Shown here: positions 1-12,031 of the stretch, one piece after another
Layout: every line of letters begins with the position of its first letter
How positions within the stretch are numbered: position 1 is the first letter of the stretch
Source: Actinomucor elegans
Taxonomy: Eukaryota; Mucoromycota; Mucoromycetes; Mucorales; Mucoraceae
DNA: 64,000 bases
Reading direction: 5' to 3'
NCBI GenBank assembly: GCA_026027325.1
Contig: JAMSLZ010000006.1
Span: 1,488,001 to 1,552,000 of the forward strand
Program-made: the position numbers and the translations under genes
Notes under the pieces: generated by a model
Told to the model about the DNA's origin: nothing
Seen by the model: the letters and a program-made list of their open reading frames with translations, nothing else
Databases searched by the model: none

Positions 1-1
1 T

Positions 2-1890
2 TATAGATTTGATCCAGAAAACAGACTGATCGTTGCCGTCATACCTGGTCCGAGAAAACCCTATGATATCTTTAGTTTCCTTTATCCTACCATCCAGGAG
101 CTTCTCGTTTTGGAAACAGAAGGCATTATTGTCGAAACAGGAACCTCTTCCATCCGTATAAAGGCCCACTTATTAAACATAATTGGTGATATTCCTGGAC
201 TATCAGAGCTATGTTTACATGCTGGCCATAATTCTTACCATGGATGCCGCATTTGCAAGATCAAAGGCATTTATTCCAAATCAAAAAGGACTATAGTTTT
301 TCCTGGAACAAATGAAGCACAAGAGCCCATTGAATACCCATTAAGGACTTCTGAGGATTATCAAAACGGTGACTTGGTAAGAAGCTTAATAAATTAAACA
401 ATAGTAACTGTATCAGTGTCTAATGCAGTATGATTTGATTAACTATCTAGGCTACTTCACTCAAAGGGAAATTGCCATTTGCATTATTAAAAAGCTTTCA
501 TGGATGTTCATTTTTTGGATTAGATGAGATGCACTTATGGGGAATGAATATAGCCAAGCACATATGGTCCATGATGAAGGATGACTCTCAGAGATTCGGA
601 TACTATAACCCTTTGTTCCTTCGGAACGCCTATAGAGAAGAAATTGGCAGAGCAATGGTTCAAATACAACGAATGCTTCCAAATGGAGCCATTGATGGTC
701 AATTTATAGGTATTAGAGATTAACTCAAGAAACTTAATGCTAATTATTCCAATGAATTAATATCCTTGCTTTTTTCTTCACTTAGATATTTCTTCCAAAT
801 CAGGCCAATCTCGTAGCGTTGACTGGATTGATTTTTTAATGTACATAGTACCCACTTTGGTAGTGGAGGCGTTACGAAAACAACATGCTGATATTTACCA
901 AACCGAAAGAAATAGAAAAAAGAAGAGAAAGGTAGCTTCTCCTGTACTGGAAGCTGTTGATGATGCGTGCAATGCTTTGAAATCAATATCCATGGTCTGC
1001 ACTTTGACCCAAAAATTCAACATATATCCAAGTGATCTGTTACGGATTGATGAGTAAGTTTTTTTTTTGAGAGACTACTACGTGCAGCTATGCTAAGTTT
1101 TCGATAATTTATATCGTCTTTTCATTCTAGATTAGTAAAAAGATGGCATGCGTTCTTACTGCAGAAGATGGGAAAAGATACATTTACCATTAACCAGCAT
1201 TATCTAAAACATTTGTCCTATATTATTTTTCAGCTTGGTCCACTTAGATTGATAAGCGCCCGAACTCTTGAAAGAAGTATTCAAGATGTAAAAAGACATA
1301 TCAAGTCTAAACAAAATCCTCAAAAAAACTCTGTCACTGTTCTAATGGATCACTACACAAAAGCGTATAAAAACTGGCAGATTGGAATTGAAAGCCATAG
1401 TGTTGATGAAGATATGGTATTTAAACCTTCTTCTGCTGACTTAATCAACCAATTATTTCCAACGTGTGATATTAAGCATCTAATCCAGCAATATCTAGCC
1501 GATCATAATGGTTCCAGTTCAACAGAAGAGGAGTACTCTGTTTCTACTTCTAATACTTACGGTAAAACGAGGAATGGCCAAACCGTTGATATTTCTTCAA
1601 GAAAACAAAACCAAAAGATAGTTGCATACATATCAGATGATACTATGTCCTTACAATATAATATAGGCCAAGTAAAGCAGTTTATTAGATGGAAAGATCA
1701 AATACTTGCCTTATTACAACATCAAACGACTTTAGTGTTTGATGGTCAAACATGCTGCTATTATACGCAACCCTATGAAGAAAGGCTCCTATGGAAAATA
1801 ATCAAAGCCAAGGACATAATAGGATATGCTATACTTATACCTTCTTTATTAAATAAAGACAAAACATATGTTGCTTGGAGACCTTATTAA
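2..1890 (+). CDS. Tnp2-like transposase (C-terminal part, 5' end outside window)
   Basis: This is the transposase of a CACTA-type element, expected to cut and rejoin DNA at the element ends. Four exons are visible: 2-376, 451-709, 786-1053 and 1131-1890, joined by GT-AG introns with consistent phase, giving 553 codons and a TAA at 1888-1890. Tnp2 family features are VIPGPRKP followed by FLYP (near 38-90), the Cys-containing stretch YHGCRICK (near 237-260), and GLDEMHLWGMN in exon 2. Exon 4 has the His/Leu-rich block HYLKHL and LISARTLERSIQD, resembling the DUF4218-like tail often found after Tnp2. The frame is open from base 2, so the start lies upstream. No stop or frameshift is seen in the visible exons. 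A domesticated host gene is possible but less likely given the adjacent terminus. Confidence 0.75.
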
Positions 1891-2096
1891 ACCAAGTACA
1901 TATATAAATTTATTCTATACTATCAATGCTGTCTTATATTCGTTGAAACCAGAGCTCTGCTTCACTGTTTAGTTTAACATACAATTTACTCGAACTAGCT
2001 CCATATTCACTCCAATTGGGAAACATGGAAATTCATGGAAAAATAATGGAAATAAAAGTTAAGGTGCATTAACCTGGTTTCCAAGTTGCCATGAAA

Positions 2097-2184
2097 TTCA
2101 CTTTATTTCACTTTAAATTCAGGTGAAAGCACTAATTCACTTGAAATTCACTTGATTTTGCCATGAATTCACTTTATTTCACTT
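2097..2184. repeat. Subterminal TTCACTT repeats of the CACTA element
   Basis: TTCACTT occurs six times, at 2097, 2107, 2136, 2147, 2168 and 2178. A longer unit, GCCATGAAATTCACTTTATT and its continuation, appears at 2088-2114 and again with one A less at 2160-2185. Such motif clusters next to the terminus are transposase-binding sites in known CACTA elements; binding here is inferred. Confidence 0.6.
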
Positions 2185-2200
2185 TTTTTTTCCCATAGTG

Positions 2201-3336
2201 TAGCGAGGCTCGCTTTGAACCTCCAAAAATGATTACTTTGAACTTTGACCTCGTTGTGCATGACAAATGACTCATCGTATTCAGAAACGGTACTAATAAA
2301 GTTTATGTAAAATTAAATAGAAGATAGGATGGTGCAAATGTACTTTTTTAATTAATTAGTTATCTTTTATTTTTAAAAAAAGAATATAATTATAATAGGT
2401 CGAGAATTTATAAACAAAAAATAAGAACTAAATATTCTTGGATATTCACAAATATATTAAGTCTATAATATTATAAAACTATGCTTCTAAGGTACGGTCT
2501 TCGTGCTCCATAAAAAAAAATTAAGGGAATATCCCTGTTTTTTTCTTTCTGAAATCGAGTCATTTGGCTCCATTTTTGACATTCTGTATGTAAAGGATCG
2601 GAGTTGAGTGTCTGAGGAATGAAGAAAAACATAGCTTTATAAACGAATAAAACCAGATATTATAATATTGAAGTGTTAATAACGAGTATTATAATTGTAG
2701 TAATAGTAATAATAAAAAATTACTGATGTTTGTATCATTGACTACAGTGTTATAACAAAGTAAAAATAAAGATAATAAAAGGCTATAGTTTGGATATAAT
2801 AAAGAAATGAATTACTGGAACATACTGACAAAGCTTGTCCCCGCCCCAGAAAGTAGTGTATAAAAAAACTACTTTGTTCTAGAACGTAGAAATGCTATAA
2901 TTTCGGTGCTGATCAGTACCCTTTTCGTTATTGCATAGACTACAACAATCGCTACATTAAAATAAGTATGTTTTTTTTTAATATTCCTCGGAAATCAAAG
3001 CTGTACTCTTGCTTGTTAATGAATAAGATACAGTTTTCTGATGACAAGTATGTAGTGTTAACTAATAAAGTCAGTTGCTCGCATAATCAGCCTAAATTAA
3101 CGTCTGGCGAATAAAACAAGGATATGTCAATATCAACTGGCCTACAGTAACGGTTATTAAACTGGGCATTGCGTAGCAGGATATATAAAAGATGGCAATA
3201 AGCAAGTGCAATTCATTTTATCAGCATTACACAGGGTCTACAAACCAAAAGTCACGATCTGAGTTTTGATATAGCTGGAGAATATCAGATGGGGAAGTTT
3301 GCGCGATCTATTAGATCTTTACTTTGACAAACATAA
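2201..3336. other. Intergenic AT-rich region
   Basis: This flank of the transposon end runs up to the CENP-Q-like gene. I see no convincing open frame, RNA gene or repeat. The last 200 bases would hold the promoter of the gene starting at 3337; no clear TATA element stands out. Confidence 0.5.
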
Positions 3337-4359
3337 ATGTACAAAAAGAGACAAAAGTTGGCAAAGGAGTTGACGCGATCTGAGAGTGAGAGATCATTTT
3401 CACTTGACCCAAACGAATATGATCAAACCAATATCGATATAGATGAACATGATCCACTTGAAAACGAAGATCAAGCTAATGTACTTGAAACATTTAAACC
3501 GCCACCTTTCAAAAAGCAAAAAAAAGGACCTCTTGGTATGGCTTATACGCCAATTCAAGTCGGTTATCGAGAGAACATTATGAGTACTAGTTTAGAAGCC
3601 AAGGGTTTTACTTATCCAAACTATGATAAAGGTAAACAGTTACTTATTTCTTAGTACTACAATTTGAATCTAAAACACTAGCTACAGATATCGAAAAGAT
3701 GCTACCTAAAAAGATCGACTGGACACCTTTATCCGAAATTGTCCGTGGTCAAATGAGAGATATCTTGAGTTCTAATTACAGGCAGGTGACAAAATATTAG
3801 TTGGATATTTACAATTAAACTTACTCCTACAATAGGAAAACAATGATGCATATTGCTGGCTCATCTAGTGAAGGCCCTGATGATGAAACGATCGCTTTGG
3901 GACAAGAGCTACTCAAACCTATTGCTACACAGATTGATAAGATGCTGAGCCTTACTTTGTTCCCCAAAAAGGTAGATAGCAAATTGTTGGATTCGGATTT
4001 ACCAGCAATTATTGTAAGTGAATTAAATTAGAAAAAAAAAAGCCTGCTCTTTTAACACTATATGATAGAGGGACATGCGCAAAAGATTAAAAAACGATGT
4101 GGAATTGGCTGCTGAACTTACTGTCAAAGTAGAAGAGAAGAAGGATGAATTGGCTGTTAAACAAGCCATCTTGGATGATCTTGTAGAGAAAACAAGACAG
4201 GCAAAGGAAGAGCAGGTAGGATAGAATAGTGAACCATTGTTATATCAGTTAAATTGAACAGTATTGCTATAGTTGAAATATCCTCATAGAGTGCTTTTTG
4301 AAGATCCTGAAGACTATGTTCAGATGCTTATGAGATATCCATCCTCAGGAGACTATTAG
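3337..4359 (+). CDS. CENP-Q/Fta7-like inner-kinetochore candidate; one splice phase does not close
   Basis: Five exons can be drawn: 3337-3631, 3682-3785, 3836-4013, 4069-4215 and 4273-4359, about 270 residues. The order of elements resembles fungal CENP-Q (Fta7/Okp1): a charged, disordered N-terminus, a W-x-P-L block (KKIDWTPLSEIV), a helical stretch, LFPKK, then a long C-terminal coiled coil (ELTVKVEEKKDELAVKQ). CENP-Q works in the COMA/CENP-O complex of the inner kinetochore; that role is inferred from a weak pattern. Exon 2 ends in phase 0 but exon 3 is in the right frame only if it starts one base after the AG at 3834-3835. The locus may therefore carry a 1-nt frameshift or an unusual splice. 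The first intron could also end at 3654 (23 nt) with the same phase; the 50-nt version is preferred. It is convergent with the next gene, 63 bp away. Confidence 0.45.
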
Positions 4360-4422
4360 TGGTTTTTATTTTATTTTATTATTTTTACTATATACCCAAT
4401 TCCATCAACAAACAATATCACA

Positions 4423-6547
4423 TTAACAATGAATCTTTTGCTTAAAAACAATATTTGCATTCAACTGTTTTATATCCTTGTTGCCATATTTGTAATCTAA
4501 GGTATCTGGATCCATTGGTCTTTCTATTTCACTCTTTGATTCAATTACCTGTCTAAATGAGCTTTTTTCTTTAAGCATTCGGATAGCACGCTCAAATTCC
4601 TTGCAAACCACAGTGCCACCAATCTCGGTTACGCTATATCTACAATAAAACACATGAATCTATGATTTAGCTATGTTGAATATGCAATACTTTACGCGAC
4701 ATTTTTTTTCAAGTGGAATGGATCCTGGATGACTGCTTTACTTTCCTTCCATTCTTCAGGAACTTTTATTGCGCTGGGATGTTCTGTGATCGACATTTTT
4801 GCAAATAAATTTTGTTTTGTTGAGAAATGCTCTAAGAAACCTATAAAGAGTTCATCGACACCTTTACCATTTGTAGAAGGCCATAATGTAGAGTTTTTAT
4901 CGAGTCTGCCTGTGATGGATAACCTTTTGTCTACAGTGTTTTCAATCACAACACAATCATGGTAGGCCACAGACCAGTGGTCGATTTCGAGATTACTTTT
5001 GGATCTGCATACAGGAGATTTGCACGCAGCATCTGTCAGGTTGTGAAGACTAGGCAGAACAGGTGGGCTCTGTACATGCATCAAGTAATGTAGACCCATG
5101 AGCAAGTATGCATAGCTTGACATGGTGCCTTTTCGTGCTATATCAGTATGAGTAACCTTGAAGTGACTTTAGCTATACTCTACTTACTGTTCATGATATT
5201 CCTTTGCTGAGCAAAAAACTTGATAGCAAATAAGAACGGTCGAACACGAACATCCAGAAGCATGTATTGTATGATCAATTGTGTATTTTCAATACCAAGG
5301 ATATGGTTGGTATTAATATTGCAATGCAGCCCTGTAAACGGATCTGTGAATTTACAAATAGGCACACTAGCGCCATTGACTGCTTCGATGTCAACCATGC
5401 CTATTTGGTTGAGATAAGTAGCGACTGTATTCATATTAAAAACAGAATTGGGTAGCAACTTGAGCATTCGCTTTTCATAGTCAGATTTATGCAGAAGATG
5501 AGGAATAACAATGCATAGATCAAGATTAGTTTTATCTGTGCCTAAATTGTTCATGGTAGATCTATTACAAGTTAATAAAGTACTAATACATGAAAGCCCA
5601 GCATGCTTACCCATAAGCGGTGACATATAGACCATATAGACCCCATATATTATGTAGCATATAGTTGATTCGATCAATAATGGAAGCTCTTGCAGCGTAG
5701 GACTGCTTGGATATTGCTAAAAGCTATGTAGATACATGTTGAATTATTGCTTTGCAAACTATGGATGCTTTCTTTATACCCTATTCAAGCTATCAAGCTC
5801 TTCAGTTAAATCATAATGTTCATCTGCGTATGTTGGTATCAAATCAGGTTCAATCTTTTCACTATTTTTCTCGTTCGTTTCTGTTTTTTGGTTATCAAGC
5901 GCTTCTATTACCTCTTGTTTAGTCGCTTTGGGCTTTTCATTCTGTTTGTTGAGCACCTTGGTTTGTTTGGTATAGCTTTGATTCTTTTCCGTCGCCTTTT
6001 TCTTCTCTTCCACAGAGTTTTGGATTTTCACTTTGCTTTCCTTGAAATCGTCTACATCTGCTCCGCTATTTCTGATATCCTCCTGTGTTATAATATTTCC
6101 CGCACTTTGCAAAACATTTTCATAGATACGATCACGTAATATATCCCTTAGATCGTTAATATCGCCCACTTGGTAAATCACAAACAATTTCTGTAGTTTA
6201 TCATGCTTGTCTAGACGGAATTCAGTTTTGAGAGGTGGAAATACGCGATAATCGCTTTGATATTCATCAAAATCCATCACTTTAATTATCCATTGTAGTC
6301 GTTCTCGAGTTGTATCGTCCAATTCCGCAAAAGTGCGTTCAAAGAAATTCTGTACCGTAGTGTAAAGTTTGATAATCTCGTATGCTTCAACAGGAAATTC
6401 TTTTGATAGCATATTTTGTACAGAAGCCAAAGGAATCACACGTGAATAACAGTGATGGATGCTTTGGTGAGTATGTATAAGCGAGTATTTGGTAGTATAA
6501 CTAATACATGCTTCTAGTATTTTGATTGTGTCTAATTCCGTTGACAT
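4423..6547 (-). CDS. Cid1/TUTase-like nucleotidyltransferase lacking two catalytic Asp (probable pseudoenzyme)
   Basis: Five exons on the minus strand (6547-5780, 5705-5611, 5561-5188, 5137-4696, 4639-4423) join in phase to 631 residues. Residues 1-256 are an unrecognised N-terminal region ending in a Lys/Glu-rich stretch. From about 257 the protein is a non-canonical poly(A)/poly(U) polymerase: GSTMNNLGTDKTNLDLCI (288-305), VPICKFTDP (354-362), ILGIENTQLI, the PAP-associated domain SSYAYLLMGLHYL with PPVLPSL, and a C-terminal GGTVVCKEFERA block. Active members have SD-x-D at the first motif and a third Asp in the CDI motif. Here these read TNLD (N300, D302) and CNIN (N369), so only one of the three metal ligands remains. 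Fold and splice phase are intact, which argues for a maintained non-catalytic protein. The start at 6547 is the first ATG; the frame upstream lacks one. Confidence 0.85.
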
Positions 6548-8063
6548 TTTTCGATTTTGATCGAAGTAAAACACCAAAAAGTATCCAGGTTGCGTTGAAA
6601 CAGATGTTCAGAGCTGTTCCCTGTTCTCCTTTCGTTTTGATTGGACCATACCATAGTCCATACTTTTTTTTTTTTTTTTTGTTAAGATACGCAATTGTTG
6701 CAGATTTTTAACCGTATTTTTTGGCTGTATGTTTTATAATCAAACTAAAGTTTATAATAAAACCCACTTATAATCTTTATCATTAGATATGCATATCTTT
6801 TTTTTATTTATTTATTTAAAATTGTTTTCATACAAAGACACCTGTGTACAAACGAAAATAAAGAAGACTGGTAAATAGCATATAATTTACGACCAACTCT
6901 GATAATTCATACAAGTAAACAAAGTATCTTCAGACTACGGATAGATCAGTAATACCCGTAATAAACATTGTTATTTTTTATTTTGCTTCCATTTTTAATT
7001 TTATTATACATAAACCGATTTTAAGCATTACTTATTATTATTATTCATGACGATTTAAAATCAGTCACTCAATGAAGGGTTACTGAACGTGTTCGCCGTT
7101 TTCCATAGGCCAAACCAAATGGTTCTCTAAAAAAGAGAGAGGAAAAAACTACGGATGGTACCTTTGGGCTGAAATCCTTATACCAAAATGTTGACTCATT
7201 AGATGGAATAAAAAAAAAGTCAAAACTCATATATAATGCAATATAAGGCTTTAGTTATATATATATATTTAAATCAACTGCACTTTTTTGTTATAAATGA
7301 GTACCAACCAATAGAAATAAATACATATAAACGAATAGTGCAACTGTTGGTATTCTCAATCAAAGCGTCAAATATTGCACGCGACATACCCGCATGTACA
7401 AGAAACTTTCTGGAGGTTTTTTATATCAGTAATGTGCTAACAGCATAATTACCAATATGATAAAGAATGGAATTTTTGCAAGCGTTTGTCAAGTATCGGT
7501 TTATTTACAAATGTTAGCTTTCACTTGATATTGGAATATAAACAAATGATAACTGTAATATATATCATTATCCATTGAGTTCGTTTCTTTAACTCAATAT
7601 TATCTGATTATTTCTAGGCGTCTTCCATCAACTAAAATAGAACTTTAAAGTGCAGTGATTATAGTTTGGTATTTACTGACTTTGGGAGTATTAATTTCAA
7701 TGTAAAATACAAATGAAAGCAAAAAACAATCTATTTATTTACTTAGTGCACATATACCCTATGCCGAAAACATCAATGTAACTTCATGTACACAGTGCTT
7801 TATACAAGTAAAGCGGCTATATATACAATGCAATACTCAATATCTCAACGTTTTATATAAAATTAAGGAACTAAACAGCTTTGCTTGTATAATTTCTTCA
7901 GCAAATAGAATACGTTGAAAATTTTATACATGTAGAAAAAAATTTGAAACACCCTAATATTCAAGAAAAGACGCGCAACGCGAGCCAATCAAGCACGCAT
8001 TGAAATCGCAGTAAAATAGGCAACTTTCTCTATTTTTTTTTTTCCATTACAACTGTTGTGCCA
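6548..8063. other. Intergenic AT-rich region
   Basis: This 1.5-kb interval separates two divergently transcribed genes and must hold both promoters. A 20-base T run lies near 6661-6680, about 115 bp upstream of the Cid1-like start. Only short, low-quality open frames are present and none has supporting splice signals. Confidence 0.5.
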
Positions 8064-9781
8064 ATGTCCAATATACCAAGCATTAAAAAGCTCGATCAAG
8101 CTGTAGTAAACAGAATTGCTGCAGGAGAAGTGAATATCACGTACATACGCTTACCGTAATGAAATTAACATTTTTTGATAGGTGATTCAACGTCCTGCCA
8201 ATGCCTTAAAAGAACTTATAGAAAATTCACTTGACGCAGGATCGACTCAAATTCAAATACTTGTCAAAGACGGTGGTCTAAAACTATTACAGATCCAAGA
8301 CAATGGCCATGGCATTCGGGTAAGTGTCTACTAAATCTAATAAGCACACACACACACACTAGTTATATACTTAAAAAAAATCTATATGGATAGAAAGAAG
8401 ATATGGCTATTGTATGTGAACGATTTACTACTAGTAAACTTAACAAATTCGAAGATCTATCGGGGATCGCAACTCATGGTTTCCGAGGAGAAGCATTAGC
8501 AAGTATCTCGCACGTAGCTCACGTCACCATCACAACCAAGACAGCAACCTCGACCTGTGCTTATCGAGCGCTGTATTCAGACGGCAAATTGGTACCTGCA
8601 CGTCCAGGCCAAAGTGCAGATCCCAAAGCTTGTGCAGGTAATAATGGTACGCAAATCACGGCAGAGGATTTGTTTTATAATGTACCAACACGAAAGAGGG
8701 CGTTGAAATCACCCAGTGATGAATACAATCGTATCTTGGATATCGTGAGTCGATATGCTATTCATAATGCAGGTGTTAGTTTTACGTGTCGAAAACAAGG
8801 TGCAAGTATGGCGGACGTGCAAACAGCAACGGGCGCTAGCATTGTAGATAACATTAGACAGTTGTATGGATCGGTTGCTTCTGAACTTTTGTCAGTGACA
8901 AAGACCTTTGAAGACTTAAGATTCAAGATGGAAGGATATCTATCGAACGCAAACTACAATATGAAGCGAATGACATTCTTATTATTTATCAATCGTAAGT
9001 TTCCATGTGTTTTTGCTTTTTTTTTTGTATTATTAACTCACTAGATACAATAGATCGCTCAGTCGAGAGTTCTTCTATCAAAAGAGCCATCGAGAATATT
9101 TATTCGGCTCTGTTGCCGAAAGGATCTTTTCCGTTTGTCTATCTCAGTCTAGAAATTGATCCAAAGAACGTAGATGTAAATGTACATCCTACTAAAAAAG
9201 AAGTTCATTTCCTGCACGAAGACAAGATTATTGCAGCTGTGAGTGAAGCATTTGAGCAGGCCTTGGAAAATGCCAACCATTCTAGAACCTTTTATACGCA
9301 AGCTTTATTGCCTGGTGCATCTGATCCAAATCACAACCAAGAAGGTAAAGAAAATGCATGCAGCTGCGGACCTTGAAACTAAAATGCTTTGGACTAGACA
9401 AATCGAGTGGATCATCTAGCATTCCAGAATACAAATACGTTCGAACTGATAGTAGAGTTACTACGTTGGATACCTTTGTACATAACAATAAGTCAAAACA
9501 AGAAGCGCAAGTGACCAACACTGTACAGGTGGTTCAGAAACCTCGAGTGGAGGTGAGACTAACAAGTGTATTGCAATTACGTAAACAGGTCAAAAAGCAA
9601 GAAAATATAGGTACTATAGTTTAATTATAAATGTTTGATGCAGTCTTACTAAGGAACCCGTGGGATTTCATAGGTTTGACCAGCATTTTTTCCAGCCATA
9701 CGTTCATTGGCTGCGTTGATGATGTATTGGCGTTAATACAATATGAGCAAAACATCTATCTTGTTAATTACAATGTAGCAA

Positions 9782-9819
<38 letters not shown>

Positions 9820-10463
9820 TTTTTATTATTTGATGACGACTAATGACTGATGATAGTGAAGAATTATTTTATCAAATCATCCTGAACGAGTTTTGTAATA
9901 TGGGTCATTTACAGTTATCTACGCCTATCTCGATTCGAGAATGTGTTTCTATTGCCCTTGAAATAGAAGCAAAAAATGGAAATCTACCCGAGGATATCAA
10001 GAGTCCACAGGAAATTATAGAGGTACACCAATTATAGCGTCTGAAATGACATGACTAATATTTTGAGTAGTGTATTTGCCAAATGCTGGTGTCAAGAGCA
10101 GAGATGCTAAAAGAATACTTTTCATTTGATATCACTCAGGATGGTATGCTTACTGCACTGCCGATGATGATAAAAGATTATGTCCCTTGTATGGACAAGT
10201 TGCCAGTATTTTTACTTCGACTAGGCACAGAAGTCGATTGGGAAAACGAAAAAGATTGTTTTCACACGCTTTCCCGAGAATTAGCACTATTTTACAGTGC
10301 AGAACCACCCATTCAAGATCAAAGAGATAACTACTTATGGCAGGTGCAACACTATATTTTTCCATGCTTTAAAACTCATTTTATTGCTCCCACGAAACTG
10401 AACGATTCTGTTACACAACTTGCTAATTTGACCGATTTGTACAAGATATTTGAGCGATGTTAA
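8064..10463 (+). CDS. MLH1: DNA mismatch repair protein MLH1
   Basis: MutL-alpha subunit: a GHKL ATPase that pairs with Pms1/Pms2 and links mismatch recognition by MutS homologues to strand removal in the nucleus. Eight exons (8064-8129, 8182-8319, 8394-8994, 9045-9344, 9398-9610, 9674-9782, 9857-10022, 10071-10463) join in phase to 661 residues, a little shorter than human MLH1. The ATPase motifs are all present: [28 protein letters not shown], and later [18 protein letters not shown]. The C-terminal dimerisation domain includes HTFIGCVDD and ELFYQI. The protein ends in FERC, the conserved MLH1 tail that completes the partner's endonuclease site. Intron 6 begins with an (A)31 tract right after its GT. 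The first intron's GTG and the following exon's GTG are identical, so that boundary rests on the protein match. It is convergent with OAT. Confidence 0.96.
9785..9815 (+). repeat. (A)31 homopolymer in MLH1 intron 6
   Basis: Thirty-one A residues directly follow the GT of the donor at 9783-9784, so the donor is GTAAAA running into the tract. The intron ends with GATAG at 9856. Confidence 0.9.
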
Positions 10464-10584
10464 ACTTTATCTTTAATATATGGATCCCACTTGGGGTTTA
10501 TTTCATGATAATAAAGATTAACGTGTAGTTATATATTGTATATGTGTGTGCGTATTATATATGATTTACATTTAGTTTTGTATA

Positions 10585-12031
10585 TTAACAACCAAGTTCA
10601 TTGGGAATATCTTCTTTCTTCATAGTGGCAATATCTCTTAAAGCACCAGCGATGATCTCGATACCTTGCATCATCTCTTCCTCAGTAATACAAAGAGGAG
10701 GAGCCAATCGAATGATGTTCACATGGGTAGGTTTAGCCAATAGGCCTCTAGATTTGAGCAATAAGCAGAGTTCCCATGCACTTCTCTCTGACTTTGATTC
10801 GTCAATGACAATAGCATTCAGTAAACCACGGCCGCGAACTAGAATGAATTTAGTTTATGATCTAACAATATACCATAGTCTATATCACTTACCAGTCTTG
10901 ATCAATGGAGAATTCAACTTGACAAGTTCTTCTCTGAACTTTTGACCCAACTTTTCAGCATTCTGGACCAAGTTTTCGTCCTTGATGACCTGCAAAGCAG
11001 CAATAGCCGTAGCACAACCAAGAGGGTTACCACCATAAGTAGAACCATGCTCTCCAGGCTTAATGCACAACATAATATCACGGTCAGCCAATACGGCAGA
11101 AACCGGGTAGACACCTCCTGAGAGAGCCTTACCAAGGAGGACTACATCAGGACGGACTTGATCATGATCTACGCAGAGCATCTTTCCTGTACGGCCAAGA
11201 CCAGTTTGAATTTCATCGGCAATAAAGAGAACATTGTGCTTCTTACAGAGTTCATAAGCCTTCTTCAAGTAACCTTCATCGGGGACCATAATACTGATAA
11301 AATATACCTTTGAGTTTAAAAATACACAAAGTATATTACAATAACTTACCCAGCTTCACCTTGAATAGGTTCAACCAAAAACGCGGCAACATTCTTACCA
11401 ACAACATCCAATACTTTTTCAAGATCTTCAAGGTTATTGTAGCGAATGGTAGTGTTGGCTTCAGAAACAACAGGGCCGACCAAAGGCAAGTAAGGACCAA
11501 AACCGGCATAAGAATCAGGATCAGTGCTCATAGAAATGACACCTACTGTACGACCATGGAAGTTGTTTTCGCAACTCAAGACAATAGCCTTGTTTTCAGG
11601 AATACCCTTCTTCATATAACCCCACTTACGAGCCAACTTGATGGCAGTCTCAACAGCTTCAGCACCAGTGTTCATAGGAAGCACCATATCATAGCCAAAG
11701 TATTCGTGGATATACTTGGCGTATTCACCATAGACATCGTTAAAGAAAGCTCTGGAAGACAAGGTCAACTTGCCAGCTTGATCACAGAGAGCCTTAACAA
11801 TCTTGGGATGACAATGGCCTTGGTTGACAGCGGAGTAAGCAGACAAAAAGTCCATGTACTTCTTTCCCTCAGGATCCCAAACCCAGATACCTTTGGCTTC
11901 AGCAAAGACAACAGGAAGGGGGTGATAGCTATTGGATGTTGGTATATTATATAGATGGTTGTCTCTCTTATTTCTTACTTGTGAGCACCATAGGTGTTTT
12001 CTAATTCAACGACTTGCTTGCTGGAGACCAT
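10585..12031 (-). CDS. OAT: Ornithine aminotransferase
   Basis: PLP-dependent class III aminotransferase that moves the delta-amino group of ornithine to 2-oxoglutarate, giving glutamate semialdehyde for proline and glutamate synthesis (Car2 in yeast arginine catabolism). Exons 12031-11979, 11928-11350, 11293-10893 and 10838-10585 join in phase to 428 residues, the usual size for cytosolic fungal OAT. Diagnostic stretches are [11 protein letters not shown] near the N-terminus, [33 protein letters not shown], and LLGKALSGG with the lysine expected to bind PLP, then [10 protein letters not shown]. The protein starts within 15 residues of the conserved core, so no mitochondrial presequence is evident. 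It is convergent with MLH1, with a 121-bp gap. Confidence 0.96.

Larger units (their letters stand above)
1..2200 (+). mobile_element. Right part of a CACTA (En/Spm-type) DNA transposon
   Basis: The segment carries a Tnp2-like transposase (2-1890), then a non-coding tail rich in the motif TTCACTT, and ends at 2191-2200 in TCCCATAGTG. Read on the minus strand this terminus is CACTATGGGA, the CACTA start that names the superfamily. Elements of this group have short subterminal repeats inside their ends and make a 3-bp target duplication; the candidate duplication here is TAG at 2201-2203. The left end lies outside the window, so the inverted partner cannot be compared. The open transposase frame suggests a fairly young copy. 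Confidence 0.72.
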
